Source of the DNA: Deltaproteobacteria bacterium
GTDB lineage: Bacteria > Myxococcota_A > UBA796 > UBA2385
DNA length: 40,986 bases
Assembly: GCA_016792625.1 (NCBI GenBank)
Contig: JAEUKK010000069.1
Location: 1 to 40,986 of the forward strand
Direction of reading: 5' to 3'
Shown here: one piece after another, positions 1 through 5,966 of the stretch
Numbering within the stretch: position 1 is the stretch's first letter
Layout of the letters: the number at the start of each line of letters is the position of its first letter
The notes under the pieces: model-generated
Told to the model about the DNA's origin: nothing
Seen by the model: the letters and a program-made list of their open reading frames with translations, nothing else
Database searches by the model: none
Made by a program: the position numbers and the translations under genes

Positions 1-105
1 CCGGACGACAGCGGGCCGGACGACAGCGGGCCGGACGACAGCGGGCCGGACGACAGCGGGCCGGACGACAGCGGGCCGGACGACAGCGGGCCGGACGACA
101 GCGGG
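1..105. repeat. 15-bp tandem repeat array, at least seven units
   Basis: Seven perfect copies of ccggacgacagcggg fill positions 1-105, and the array runs off the left edge, so its full length is unknown. The unit is a multiple of three. Read on the plus strand it encodes Pro-Asp-Asp-Ser-Gly repeats, an acidic linker type common in exported proteins. Read on the minus strand, in frame with the ATG at 180, it encodes Pro-Ala-Val-Val-Arg. Which strand is coding, if either, cannot be decided here. After position 105 the unit decays into a GC-rich stretch rich in CGN codons. Confidence 0.9.
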
Positions 106-180
106 CGGGGCGACGGACGACGACGGCGGCGCCGCCCACAGCCCTACCCCCATCTCGCCCTGTCGATCTCGTGGCATCAT
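1..180 (-). CDS. Possible start of a minus-strand gene running off the left edge
   Basis: An ATG-ATG pair on the minus strand (starting at 180) opens a frame that stays open to the window edge and reads through the 15-bp array as repeated Pro-Ala-Val-Val-Arg. The first 16 or so residues (Met-Met-Pro-Arg-Asp-Arg-Gln-Gly-Glu-Met-Gly-Val) closely match the first residues of the frame at 1293-1661, because an 82-bp segment is duplicated at both places. It follows the membrane protein gene (225-656) on the same strand after about 45 bp. The arginine-rich, low-complexity product is not convincing as a protein, and the plus strand offers an alternative reading of the array, so coding is uncertain. 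Confidence 0.25.
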   Translation of the reverse strand, partial: MMPRDRQGEMGVGLWAAPPSSSVAPPAVVRPAVVRPAVVRPAVVRPAVVRPAVVRPAVVR

Positions 181-213
181 GGTCAGCTCCAGCGCTCGAG
201 GTCGGGGGTGAGG
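132..213. repeat. 82-bp dispersed repeat, copy A
   Basis: Positions 132-213 align without gaps to 1613-1694 with nine mismatches by my count (about 89% identity). On the minus strand each copy covers the same arrangement: the end of one reading frame (Asp-Leu-Glu then a TGA), two bases, then ATG-ATG and the first part of the next frame. It therefore looks like a duplicated gene junction. Confidence 0.85.
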
Positions 214-224
214 CGCGGCACCCA

Positions 225-656
225 TCAGGGGGTCGGCGCTGCGGGTGGCGCTGGGGCGCCAAACCACACATCGAGCGGTCGCAGCACCACAAAATCGAGG
301 ACCATCGCGACGTAGAGAAAATAGAGGGCCTCATCAGCGCCGGGCAGGATGGGAAAGTCTGGGTTGTCGCGCAGCAGCTCAACCCGAACATTGACGCTCT
401 GAATCAGGCCCGACAAGGCCATCGCCGCCTGCCACAGATACACGCCGCCCCGAATCCGGCGCAAGCGCGCGGTGATGGGCGCACCCGCGTGCACCAGCTC
501 ATGCAGCCCGGCCAGCCCCAGGCCGATCAACAGGGCCACCGGCGGCAAGAGCGAGAACTTGGTCAGATAGAGCGGGCTGCCGAGCAGCTCGAACCAGGTG
601 AGGGCGGCTGCGCTCGACAGCGCCAAGAGGACGGCGATCACACGGCGTCGGAGCAT
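225..656 (-). CDS. Predicted four-helix membrane protein, unknown function
   Basis: A 143-residue protein with four hydrophobic segments at roughly residues 6-24, 37-58, 71-90 and 107-127, followed by a short Ala/Pro-rich C-terminal tail. The second segment carries His-Glu-Leu-Val-His, which resembles a zinc-binding HExxH pattern, but it sits inside a membrane helix and I do not claim protease activity from it. The start at 656 is chosen because AGGAGG lies about five bases upstream; a longer frame begins at 788 but its extra residues are Arg/Ala-rich and overlap the upstream gene. It lies 79 bp downstream of the exported protein gene 736-1284 on the same strand. I recognise no family. Confidence 0.75.
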   Translation of the reverse strand: MLRRRVIAVLLALSSAAALTWFELLGSPLYLTKFSLLPPVALLIGLGLAGLHELVHAGAPITARLRRIRGGVYLWQAAMALSGLIQSVNVRVELLRDNPDFPILPGADEALYFLYVAMVLDFVVLRPLDVWFGAPAPPAAPTP

Positions 657-735
657 CGACCCTCCTTGTCGGGCGTCGGATGGGCGCGCGGCGCGCGCGC
701 TGAGCACGGCGTGGGCAGGCAGCCCCGCCTTGGCA

Positions 736-1284
736 TCAGCGCTTGGCCTTGCAGTGCCGTTTCTGCCACGCGGCGTCGGCAGGCGCACCCGCGATCCGAA
801 GCACGGTCTCTTCGCCCGCCGCGTTGCGCCCGGGGACGATCATTTGGATGGCCCCTTCGCACACCTCATCCGCGGTGTATCGGGCCCGTAGGTGGAGTGG
901 CTCCGAACGGAGGCCGCGGATCTCTTCGCCGTTGAGCACAAGGTCGACCAAGCCACCACCTGCGACTGTGACATACCGACCATCCTGCGCCTGAATCGCG
1001 AGCCGCACCATTCCCCCAGGGATATCTCGCCAAAGGGGCGGCGGTGGCTGCCAGTCCACACCTTCGGGCACATACAGGCTAATTCCCCAACGGCCCAGCT
1101 GCCGAGCCAATGCCCGCCCGCCAGCCGTGGACTCTACAAGTTCAGTACGCGATGCCGTGACTACATCCTGAGCGACCGCATCGCTGGGATCAACTACGAC
1201 TATGGCGCCCCATACGATGAGGGCCGACCCAAACAACATCGTACCCGCGGAAGCAAATCTTCTGACATTGGCTCTCGACGACAT
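736..1284 (-). CDS. Exported protein, paralogue of 2495-3019, unknown family
   Basis: A 182-residue protein with an N-terminal signal sequence: basic residues, then hydrophobic residues about 15-31, and a plausible cleavage after Ala-Val-Ala-Gln near residue 39. The mature part is clearly related to the protein at 2495-3019. Shared features are Glu-Gly-Val-Asp-Trp near the middle, a Cys in Asp-Glu-Val-Cys-Glu-Gly, then Ala-Gly-Glu-Glu-Thr-Val-Leu-Arg, and a C-terminal Cys-Lys-Ala-Lys. Two conserved cysteines could form a disulfide in the periplasm. The start at 1284 follows AGGTG about five bases upstream; an in-frame ATG at 1302 lies before the stop of the preceding gene. The upstream frame (1293-1661) ends eight bases away, suggesting an operon. 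Function unknown. Confidence 0.85.
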   Translation of the reverse strand: MSSRANVRRFASAGTMLFGSALIVWGAIVVVDPSDAVAQDVVTASRTELVESTAGGRALARQLGRWGISLYVPEGVDWQPPPPLWRDIPGGMVRLAIQAQDGRYVTVAGGGLVDLVLNGEEIRGLRSEPLHLRARYTADEVCEGAIQMIVPGRNAAGEETVLRIAGAPADAAWQKRHCKAKR

Positions 1285-1292
1285 CGTTTCAC

Positions 1293-1661
1293 CTATGGGC
1301 AACAGCGCTGAAACTTCTCGCTGAGTTTCCGGAATTCCACCATACTCTCCTCCATCGTTTGTAGGGATTCGGCGACGCTCTGCGGTGTACTAAACGGATT
1401 GTTTACGATTCCGAGCGCGTCGTTGTACGCAGTTCTCAGCGCCTCCAGCCGGTCGGGAACCGTATCGCAGTTGAAGAACACACATGACAAGGGTCTCCCA
1501 TCTGGCAAGCGGATCCCGGCGGGTCGTGCCTGCCACCCCGCGGGCGAACCCGGCCGAACCGTCGAACCACCCAGACCCTCCACCAAACCACGGCCTGCGT
1601 TTGGCCCCAGCCCCGCCCACACCGCCACCCCCATCTCACCCCGTCGATCTCGTCGCATCAT
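1293..1661 (-). CDS. Small hypothetical protein, start uncertain
   Basis: The last 60 or so residues look like a real protein: an amphipathic, leucine- and glutamate-containing stretch with codon use typical of genes, ending in Cys-Cys-Pro. The longest sensible start is the ATG-ATG at 1661/1658, two bases after the stop of the preceding gene, which gives 122 residues, but residues 1-55 are Gly/Arg/Pro-rich and arise partly from the 82-bp duplicated segment. An internal GTG at 1481, with GGGAGA upstream, would give a 62-residue protein and may be the true start. It ends eight bases before the ATG of the exported protein at 736-1284. No family recognised. Confidence 0.5.
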   Translation of the reverse strand: MMRRDRRGEMGVAVWAGLGPNAGRGLVEGLGGSTVRPGSPAGWQARPAGIRLPDGRPLSCVFFNCDTVPDRLEALRTAYNDALGIVNNPFSTPQSVAESLQTMEESMVEFRKLSEKFQRCCP

Positions 1662-1694
1662 GGTCAGCTCCGGCTCTCGAGGTCGAGGGTGAGG
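1613..1694. repeat. 82-bp dispersed repeat, copy B
   Basis: This is the partner of 132-213. It contains the last codons and TGA stop of the gene at 1664-2123 and the ATG-ATG of the following frame on the minus strand. The copies differ mostly by single substitutions spread along the whole length, so the duplication is not very recent. Confidence 0.85.
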
Positions 1695-2123
1695 GTCACC
1701 AAGCCTTGCTGCAGCGCGTCGCCGCTGACCTGGGCGGCCGCCACGCCGAAGCGCACGAAGCGCTTCATCGCGCTCAGGTCGGTCACCCAGCTGCTCGTCT
1801 TGGTCTGCTGGCCCTGGCCGACGCCGCTGAGCGCGCTGCCGATGACGTTCCACTTGTTGGGGTCGGTGCCGTCGCCCCATTCGACGCCGTCTTCGCTGGT
1901 CTGCCAGGCCGCTTGGTGGCTGACGCTCGCCGTGCAGGACTCGGCGGTCAGCGTGGCGCGGAAGGCTTTGAGCACCGGCGCGAGGCTCTCGAGCTCTTCA
2001 GGGCCGAAAGGGATGAAGTTCGCGCCGGGGTTCGTGCTCGCCTTCGAGTAGGCGAGCGCACGGAAGGCGACGGTTACGGTTCGAACGGGGGGGGGTGCAA
2101 GACACGTGCCAACTCCAAATCAT
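1664..2123 (-). pseudogene. Hypothetical gene interrupted by a frameshift in a 9-base C tract
   Basis: The C-terminal 130 residues read as a convincing protein with alternating hydrophobic residues, Gly-Val-Glu-Trp-Gly-Asp-Gly, and Phe-Val-Arg-Phe-Gly near the end, suggesting a beta-rich exported protein. Coding character extends upstream of the first in-frame start (GTG at 1975) to about 2080, yet this frame has no start before a stop. An ATG at 2123 begins a frame matching the segment upstream of the 2495-3019 gene and meets the coding frame if one C is removed from the nine-C run (nine G on the plus strand, 2087-2095). This is either a sequencing or assembly indel, a phase-variable tract or a decayed gene. 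If intact, the product would be about 152 residues. Family unknown. Confidence 0.55.
2036..2057 (-). other. Hairpin, 8-bp stem with 6-base loop
   Basis: gctcgcct at 2036-2043 pairs perfectly with aggcgagc at 2050-2057. It lies 66 bases downstream (minus strand) of the ATGAT element at 2123. A different palindrome sits 65 bases downstream of the equivalent element at 3127, so the position and pairing appear kept while the sequence changed. It overlaps the beginning of the frameshifted gene's coding frame. Confidence 0.5.
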
Positions 2124-2430
2124 TGTGTGGGTGGTTCATCTGACCGAGCGGTGGGTGCGGCGGTTGCTGCGGGTCACGAGGGGATCGGTCAGGGTCCGGG
2201 ACGGCACTCGCCGCCGGCCCGTTCAGCTTCGCACGAGCGCTTGGGCGATGCAAGCGGGATCTCGTGGTCGCGGCCGGAATTCTTACGGCGGGGGAGATGC
2301 GCGACGCTTTCGGGCGGATCGGCCCGCGGGGCCAGCGCCACCCCGATCCACGAAGCCGCGCGCCAGCGGCCGCGCAAGCCGCCGAAACGCCCCACGCCCG
2401 CAGGCACGCGCGCAGGGCACGCACGCCACG
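2103..2430. repeat. Imperfect dispersed repeat of about 320 bp, copy 1
   Basis: This segment aligns along most of its length with 3108-3430. Best-conserved stretches are tgtgggtggttcat (2126-2139 against 3130-3143), cagcttcgcac against gagcttcgcac, and cggatcggcccgcgg. Small insertions and deletions that do not preserve a frame separate the blocks, so conservation is at DNA level rather than protein level. On the minus strand it precedes the frameshifted gene; copy 2 precedes the exported protein gene. It may be a duplicated promoter or leader region. With the stretch up to 2494 it leaves roughly 370 bp without a gene; I see no credible coding frame in it. Confidence 0.65.
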
Positions 2431-2494
2431 GCCCCGCCCCCCGCGAGCACCGGCCGCGGCGCCGCTCTCGAAGCGCCCGCCGGTGGACCACCGC

Positions 2495-3019
2495 TCAGCC
2501 CTTCGCCTTGCAGTTTTTGCGAAGCCAGCGCGCGTCGGTCACCTCACCCGTCACGCGCAGCACGGTCTCTTCCCCGGCGATGTCGCGGCCCAGAATGGCG
2601 ATCTCGATAGGGCCAGCGCACAGCTCTTCCACTTCGCTGTGAAAGACCAGCTCAGTCGTCCGGGCCAACCAACGGATCACAAACCCATCCGCCGTCCTGG
2701 CGACCGGCCGACCGGGGAACAAAACGCCGACCTGCCGGCCATCCACGCCGTAGGTCAAGCCTGGCCCCTCGGGGCCGAGCTCGGACTTGGTCCACTGCAC
2801 GGGCATGGGCTCCCAATCGACCCCCTCCCACAAGGTGAAGTTCACCCTCCATCCCCTTCCATACTCGTCCAACTCTACGGTGGACCGCAGGGCGCTCACC
2901 GAGAGCTCTCGCGCGTGGCCTTCGTCGGGGCCACCGGCCGCCGAGGTGCCGGCGGCGCTCAATGAAAAGAGGGCGAACAGGCAGCCGCCCAGGTGCGAGA
3001 TTGTTCGGCCAATGGTCAT
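2495..3019 (-). CDS. Exported protein, paralogue of 736-1284, unknown family
   Basis: A 174-residue protein with a signal sequence (hydrophobic Leu-Gly-Gly-Cys-Leu-Phe-Ala-Leu-Phe-Ser-Leu, about residues 10-22, then small residues Ala-Gly-Thr-Ser-Ala-Ala). It shares with the 736-1284 product Glu-Gly-Val-Asp-Trp, a Cys in Glu-Glu-Leu-Cys-Ala-Gly, the run Ala-Gly-Glu-Glu-Thr-Val-Leu-Arg and a C-terminal Cys-Lys-Ala-Lys. The start at 3019 is preferred because AAGAGG lies about nine bases upstream. In-frame ATGs at 3028 and 3127 also exist, but the residues between 3127 and 3019 look like translated leader, not protein. A 16-bp palindrome lies just upstream (3047-3062). Predicted periplasmic or surface protein; no function can be given. 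Confidence 0.85.
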   Translation of the reverse strand: MTIGRTISHLGGCLFALFSLSAAGTSAAGGPDEGHARELSVSALRSTVELDEYGRGWRVNFTLWEGVDWEPMPVQWTKSELGPEGPGLTYGVDGRQVGVLFPGRPVARTADGFVIRWLARTTELVFHSEVEELCAGPIEIAILGRDIAGEETVLRVTGEVTDARWLRKNCKAKG

Positions 3020-3046
3020 CAGGAGCATCCTCTTGGGGTTGGCGCG

Positions 3047-3062
3047 GGCCTTCGCGAAGGCC
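3047..3062. promoter_or_regulatory. 16-bp perfect palindrome upstream of exported protein gene
   Basis: ggccttcgcgaaggcc at 3047-3062 is a perfect palindrome 28 bp upstream of the chosen start of the 2495-3019 gene. It could be an operator or a transcript hairpin in the leader. Its counterpart in the related leader is the hairpin at 2036-2057. Confidence 0.45.
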
Positions 3063-3107
3063 AGCGTACGCGTGGGCACGGCGTCGGTGGAGCGGCGGGT
3101 GCAGGTC

Positions 3108-3430
3108 AAGGTCCAGCTCCAGATCATCGTGTGGGTGGTTCATCGGGCCGAGGCTGGGCGGGGCGGGCGCTGCGGGTCGCGGGGGGCTCGGCACGGTCCG
3201 GGCTCCGGCGCGCCGCGGGCTCGATGAGCTTCGCACACGCGCGCAGGCGAGACAAGCGAGATCGCGGGCATCGGGCCCGACCGCGGCACGGGGGGGAGCT
3301 GCGCGGCGGCTTCGTGCGGATCGGCCCGCGGGGCCCAGGGCAGGCCTGGGGCCAAGCGCGCGCCAGCGCCCGCGGCGCCGCAGCCCCATCCGCGCCGGCC
3401 AAGCGCCGGCCGCGCGCCGCCGGCCTCGTT
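3108..3430. repeat. Imperfect dispersed repeat of about 320 bp, copy 2
   Basis: Partner of 2103-2430. It lies in the divergent intergenic region between the minus-strand exported protein gene (start 3019) and the plus-strand DUF1272 gene (start 3456). It contains the same cggatcggcccgcgg block and the same minus-strand ATGAT-TGGAG element. Because the region is about 436 bp long and has no convincing gene, a regulatory or structured-RNA role is possible. Open frames crossing it on both strands are Arg/Pro/Ala-rich and look non-coding. Confidence 0.65.
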
Positions 3431-3455
3431 AGACCCGCGACAGGAGGTGCGCCGG

Positions 3456-3725
3456 ATGTTGGAGCTGCGTCCAAGCTGCGAATGTTGTGACCGAGACCTG
3501 CCGCCCGGGTCGGCCGAGGCCCGCATCTGCTCCTTTGAGTGCACCTTCTGCGCGCGCTGCGCCGAGGGCACGCTGGGGGGCCGCTGCCCCAACTGCGGGG
3601 GCGAGCTGCTCCCCCGGCCGCGGCGGCCCGAGGCCGCGCTGGCCCGGCACCCGGCGGTCGCCCACCGCACCGTCAAGCCCGGCGGCTGCGCGCCCGCCGG
3701 CCCAGCTGCGCCCGCCCGGCCCTGA
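3456..3725 (+). CDS. DUF1272 family cysteine-rich protein
   Basis: An 89-residue protein. Residues 1-58 match the DUF1272 family: Leu-Glu-Leu-Arg-Pro, Cys-Glu-Cys-Cys-Asp-Arg-Asp-Leu-Pro-Pro, then Cys-Ser-Phe-Glu-Cys-Thr-Phe-Cys-Ala-Arg-Cys, then Cys-Pro-Asn-Cys-Gly-Gly-Glu-Leu. The nine cysteines (8, 10, 11, 25, 29, 32, 35, 44, 47) suggest zinc binding. Family members are usually 60-90 residues and their role is not established. The C-terminal 30 residues are Ala/Pro-rich and outside the usual domain. Start at 3456 has AGGAGG at 3442-3447; a GTG at 3447 lies within that site. The DHFR-like gene follows 57 bp downstream on the same strand. Confidence 0.9.
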   Translation: MLELRPSCECCDRDLPPGSAEARICSFECTFCARCAEGTLGGRCPNCGGELLPRPRRPEAALARHPAVAHRTVKPGGCAPAGPAAPARP

Positions 3726-3782
3726 GCGCGGGCCGCCTGATCCCCACACCGCGCCGCTGGCGCCCACCCGAGAGTGCACACC

Positions 3783-4343
3783 ATGGGCCTGCTCACCTTC
3801 GCCCTCAACCTCACCCTCGACGGCTGCGTCGACCACCGCGAGGGCATCGCCGATGACGAGACCCACGCCCACTTCACCCAGCTGATGGACGAGGCGGGGG
3901 CGATGCTCTGGGGCCGCGTCACCTACGAGATGATGGAGGCCGCCTGGCCGCCGATCGCCGCCGGCGAGGTCGACGCGCCGCCCGCCATCCGCGCCTGGGC
4001 GGTGCTGCTCGAGGCCAAGCCGAAGTACGTCGTGTCGTCGACCCGCGCGCACTTCCCCTGGGCCCACAGCCACCACCTCAAGGGTGAGCTGGGCGCGGCG
4101 GTCCAGCGCCTCAAGGACATGACCCCCAACGGCGTGCTGTTGGGCAGCGGCGCCCTGGCGACGGCCTTGGACCGCCTCGATCTCATCGATGAGTACCATT
4201 TCCTGGTCCACCCGCGCATCAGCGGGCACGGCCCAACCCTACACCAAGCCGGGCTGCCCCAGACCCGCCGCCTCGAGCTGCGGGCGGCCACCCCGCTGCG
4301 CAACGGCGCGGTGATCCTGCGCTACCGCCGGGCCCTGGGCTGA
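3783..4343 (+). CDS. Dihydrofolate reductase-like protein (RibD C-terminal domain family)
   Basis: A 186-residue protein of the family related to the C-terminal reductase domain of RibD and to dihydrofolate reductase (YyaP/YwjB type). Visible family features are the N-terminal strand followed by Thr-Leu-Asp-Gly (about residues 10-14), Trp-Gly-Arg-Val-Thr-Tyr-Glu-Met (about 43-50), Val-Val-Ser-Ser-Thr (about 83-87), Leu-Leu-Gly-Ser-Gly (about 119-123) for NADPH binding, and a conserved Tyr-His-Phe-Leu-Val-His-Pro. Such proteins are probable NADPH-dependent reductases of unknown substrate. The start ATG at 3783 is preferred over the GTG at 3774; GAGAG at 3770-3774 is a weak ribosome site. The gene ends convergently with the AgmX-like gene. 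Confidence 0.9.
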   Translation: MGLLTFALNLTLDGCVDHREGIADDETHAHFTQLMDEAGAMLWGRVTYEMMEAAWPPIAAGEVDAPPAIRAWAVLLEAKPKYVVSSTRAHFPWAHSHHLKGELGAAVQRLKDMTPNGVLLGSGALATALDRLDLIDEYHFLVHPRISGHGPTLHQAGLPQTRRLELRAATPLRNGAVILRYRRALG

Positions 4344-4466
4344 GGGCGGGCGCGCCCAGCAGGGGCCCGGCGCTGTGCCATCGCGCCGCGGGGGCGCGGG
4401 CCGCGCGACCCGGGGCCGCGCTGCCGCGGCGTGGACCCGCGGGGGCATCGGCGGCCACGCCCCTCT
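4344..4466. terminator. Convergent intergenic region with dyad symmetry
   Basis: Both flanking genes end here. A 10-bp palindrome gggcgcgccc (4348-4357) lies five bases after the plus-strand stop, and copy 1 of the 50-bp repeat (4409-4458) contains ccgcgg arms seven bases apart. No U-rich tract follows either, so intrinsic termination is only inferred from position. Confidence 0.35.
4409..4458. repeat. 50-bp direct repeat, copy 1, downstream flank of AgmX-like gene
   Basis: Positions 4409-4458 match 5125-5174 in the same orientation with three mismatches in 50. The two copies bracket the gene at 4467-5096: this one starts eight bases after its stop codon, the other lies 28 bases before its start. 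Each contains ccgcgg inverted arms that can form a hairpin. Confidence 0.9.
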
Positions 4467-5096
4467 CTACCGCGATGTAAACCGAAAGGGGACCTCGACC
4501 ACGAGGCGCTCCTCCCCTTCGTCGGGGAGGAACTCCAGCCCGCTGATCGCGTTCTTGACGCACAGCTCAACCATCGGGTGGTGGAGCTCATCCCGAAGCG
4601 TCTTGACCCGCGCCACCGGCCAAAGCTCCCCCGGCGGAGGATCGGCCAGCGGGCCGTCGCCGGTGTCCTGACCGATCACAAACAGCAGCTCGAGCCGGCC
4701 TTCGAACTTTCCGTCGGTCGCGATCCACGCGTTGTAGCAGTCTGTGACCTCTGGCCGGAGGGACTCGAAGGCCGCACCGAGCCCCGTATCGCTCGTGTCA
4801 AACAGCGGGCTGCCGGTGTCGACGGCCTCAGCCGCCGCTGCGGCCGCGCCCGCGGTGGGGGCCGGCGCATCTTGCGGCTGCGGTTCGCCCATCTCGCCCC
4901 GGGCGGATGGCGCGGGCGCCGACCGCCGGGCCTGCCCGCCCGGAGCCCCCGCGCCCGCAAGCGGCGGAGAGACCGGGCGCTCGACCGCGGGGGGCCCAGC
5001 CGCACACCAGCCGAGGCGGATCGCCACCAGGGCGCCGAAGAGCAAGACGAGGGCCCAGGCCCCCGCGCGCCGGGTCATCGGGCCCTTCAGGCTCAT
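4467..5096 (-). CDS. AgmX/PglI C-terminal domain-like protein, membrane anchored
   Basis: A 209-residue protein. An N-terminal hydrophobic segment (about residues 13-30, Ala-Trp-Ala-Leu-Val-Leu-Leu-Phe-Gly) is an anchor or signal. Residues 35-100 form an Ala/Pro-rich linker. The last 110 residues match the domain found at the C terminus of myxobacterial AgmX/PglI proteins, related to TonB-type C-terminal domains: Leu-Arg-Pro-Glu-Val-Thr-Asp-Cys-Tyr-Asn, Gly-Arg-Leu-Glu-Leu-Leu-Phe-Val-Ile-Gly, then Leu-Cys-Val-Lys-Asn-Ala-Ile and a final Val-Pro-Phe-Arg-Phe. The two cysteines are the usual conserved pair. In the family this domain occurs in gliding-related and other envelope proteins; the partner here is unknown. 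Start at 5096 or 5078; the latter has AAGGG close upstream. Confidence 0.75.
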   Translation of the reverse strand: MSLKGPMTRRAGAWALVLLFGALVAIRLGWCAAGPPAVERPVSPPLAGAGAPGGQARRSAPAPSARGEMGEPQPQDAPAPTAGAAAAAAEAVDTGSPLFDTSDTGLGAAFESLRPEVTDCYNAWIATDGKFEGRLELLFVIGQDTGDGPLADPPPGELWPVARVKTLRDELHHPMVELCVKNAISGLEFLPDEGEERLVVEVPFRFTSR

Positions 5097-5124
5097 CGGC
5101 GGCGCTCGCTGGGCATCGCGTGCT

Positions 5125-5174
5125 CCCGGGGCCGCGCTGCCGCGGCGTCGACCCGCGGCGGCACCGGCGGCCAC
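5125..5174. repeat. 50-bp direct repeat, copy 2, upstream flank of AgmX-like gene
   Basis: Same-orientation partner of 4409-4458. In this copy gccgcgg and ccgcggc can pair as a 7-bp stem with a seven-base loop. It sits in the upstream region of the AgmX-like gene, between it and the 43-bp tandem array. Confidence 0.9.
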
Positions 5175-5251
5175 CCTCCCCAGCTAACCTCGGCGCGCCC
5201 ACCCCAACGGCCAACGGACAGTCGGAGCCGCAGCGCCGGGCCGCCCACCTT

Positions 5252-5509
5252 GCGGCGCCCCAGCGCCCAGACCGGGCACCCCGGCGCCTACCTTGCGGCG
5301 CCCCAGCGCCCAGACCGGGCACCCCGGCGCCCACCTTGCGGCGCCCCAGCGCCCAGGCCGGGCACCCCGGCGCCCACCTTGCGGCGTCGCAGGGCCCAGA
5401 CCGGGCACCCCGGCGCCCACCCTGCGGCGTCGCAGGGCCCAGACCGGGCACCCCGACGCCCACCTTGCGGCGTCGCAGGGCGCAGACCGGGGCCGGCGGC
5501 GCCTCGGCG
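5252..5509. repeat. 43-bp tandem repeat array, six units
   Basis: Units begin at 5252, 5295, 5338, 5381, 5424 and 5467, exactly 43 bp apart; a partial unit precedes the first. The first three units carry gcggcgccccagcgcccag, and the last three carry gcggcgtcgcagggcccag, so there are two subtypes in blocks. The period is not a multiple of three, so the array is unlikely to be coding. Each junction contains ggcgcc, eight bases, then ggcgcc (or ggcgtc), which can form a repeated hairpin. It fills the divergent region between the AgmX-like gene and the DUF1428 gene; otherwise 5175-5609 shows no gene. Confidence 0.95.
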
Positions 5510-5609
5510 CGCGGCGCGCGACGCCCGGGCCCGATAGCCGCAGCGGACGCGGCGCTGCCCCCACATCGGCGGGCGCCGGCCGCGCCCCCGCGATGGAGAG
5601 AGGTGTTGG

Positions 5610-5966
5610 ATGTACGTCAACGGCTTCGTGATCCCCGTGCCCGCCGACAAGAAGGACGCGTATACCAAGGTGGCCGAGGACTGGTGGCCCATCGCCCGCG
5701 ACCACGGGGCCCTCTCGCAGGTCGAGTGTTGGGAAGAGGACGTGCCCGACGGCAAGCAGACCGACTTTCGGCGGGCGGTCGGGCTGCTGCCGGGCGAGAA
5801 GGTCGTGTTCAGCTGGGTGACCTGGCCCGACAAGGCCACCGCCGACGTGGCCCACGACAAGATGATGGCCGACCCGCGGATGGAGGCCTTCACCCCGCCC
5901 ATGCCCTTTGACGGCGCGCGCATGATCTTCGGCGGCTTCTCGCCCATGGTCGTGCGCCAGGCTTGA
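5610..5966 (+). CDS. DUF1428 domain-containing protein
   Basis: A 118-residue protein matching DUF1428 over its whole length: it opens Met-Tyr-Val-Asn-Gly-Phe-Val-Ile-Pro-Val-Pro, followed by His-Gly-Ala-Leu, Glu-Cys-Trp-Glu-Glu-Asp-Val-Pro-Asp-Gly-Lys, Thr-Asp-Phe-Arg-Arg-Ala-Val, then Val-Val-Phe-Ser-Trp-Val, Met-Ala-Asp-Pro-Arg-Met and Met-Pro-Phe-Asp-Gly-Ala-Arg-Met-Ile. The family has a ferredoxin-like (dimeric alpha-beta barrel) fold and no established function. GAGAGAGG lies about six bases before the ATG. It stands alone, with the 43-bp array upstream and a GC-rich spacer downstream. Confidence 0.93.
   Translation: MYVNGFVIPVPADKKDAYTKVAEDWWPIARDHGALSQVECWEEDVPDGKQTDFRRAVGLLPGEKVVFSWVTWPDKATADVAHDKMMADPRMEAFTPPMPFDGARMIFGGFSPMVVRQA

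Noticed and set aside
3020..3127. N-terminal extension of the exported protein 2495-3019 to the ATG at 3127
   Set aside because: The extension precedes a complete signal peptide, covers the palindrome and the duplicated leader, and has no good ribosome site compared with the start at 3019.
5252..5509. CRISPR array
   Set aside because: The 43-bp units are directly adjacent with no unique spacers, and no cas genes are present.
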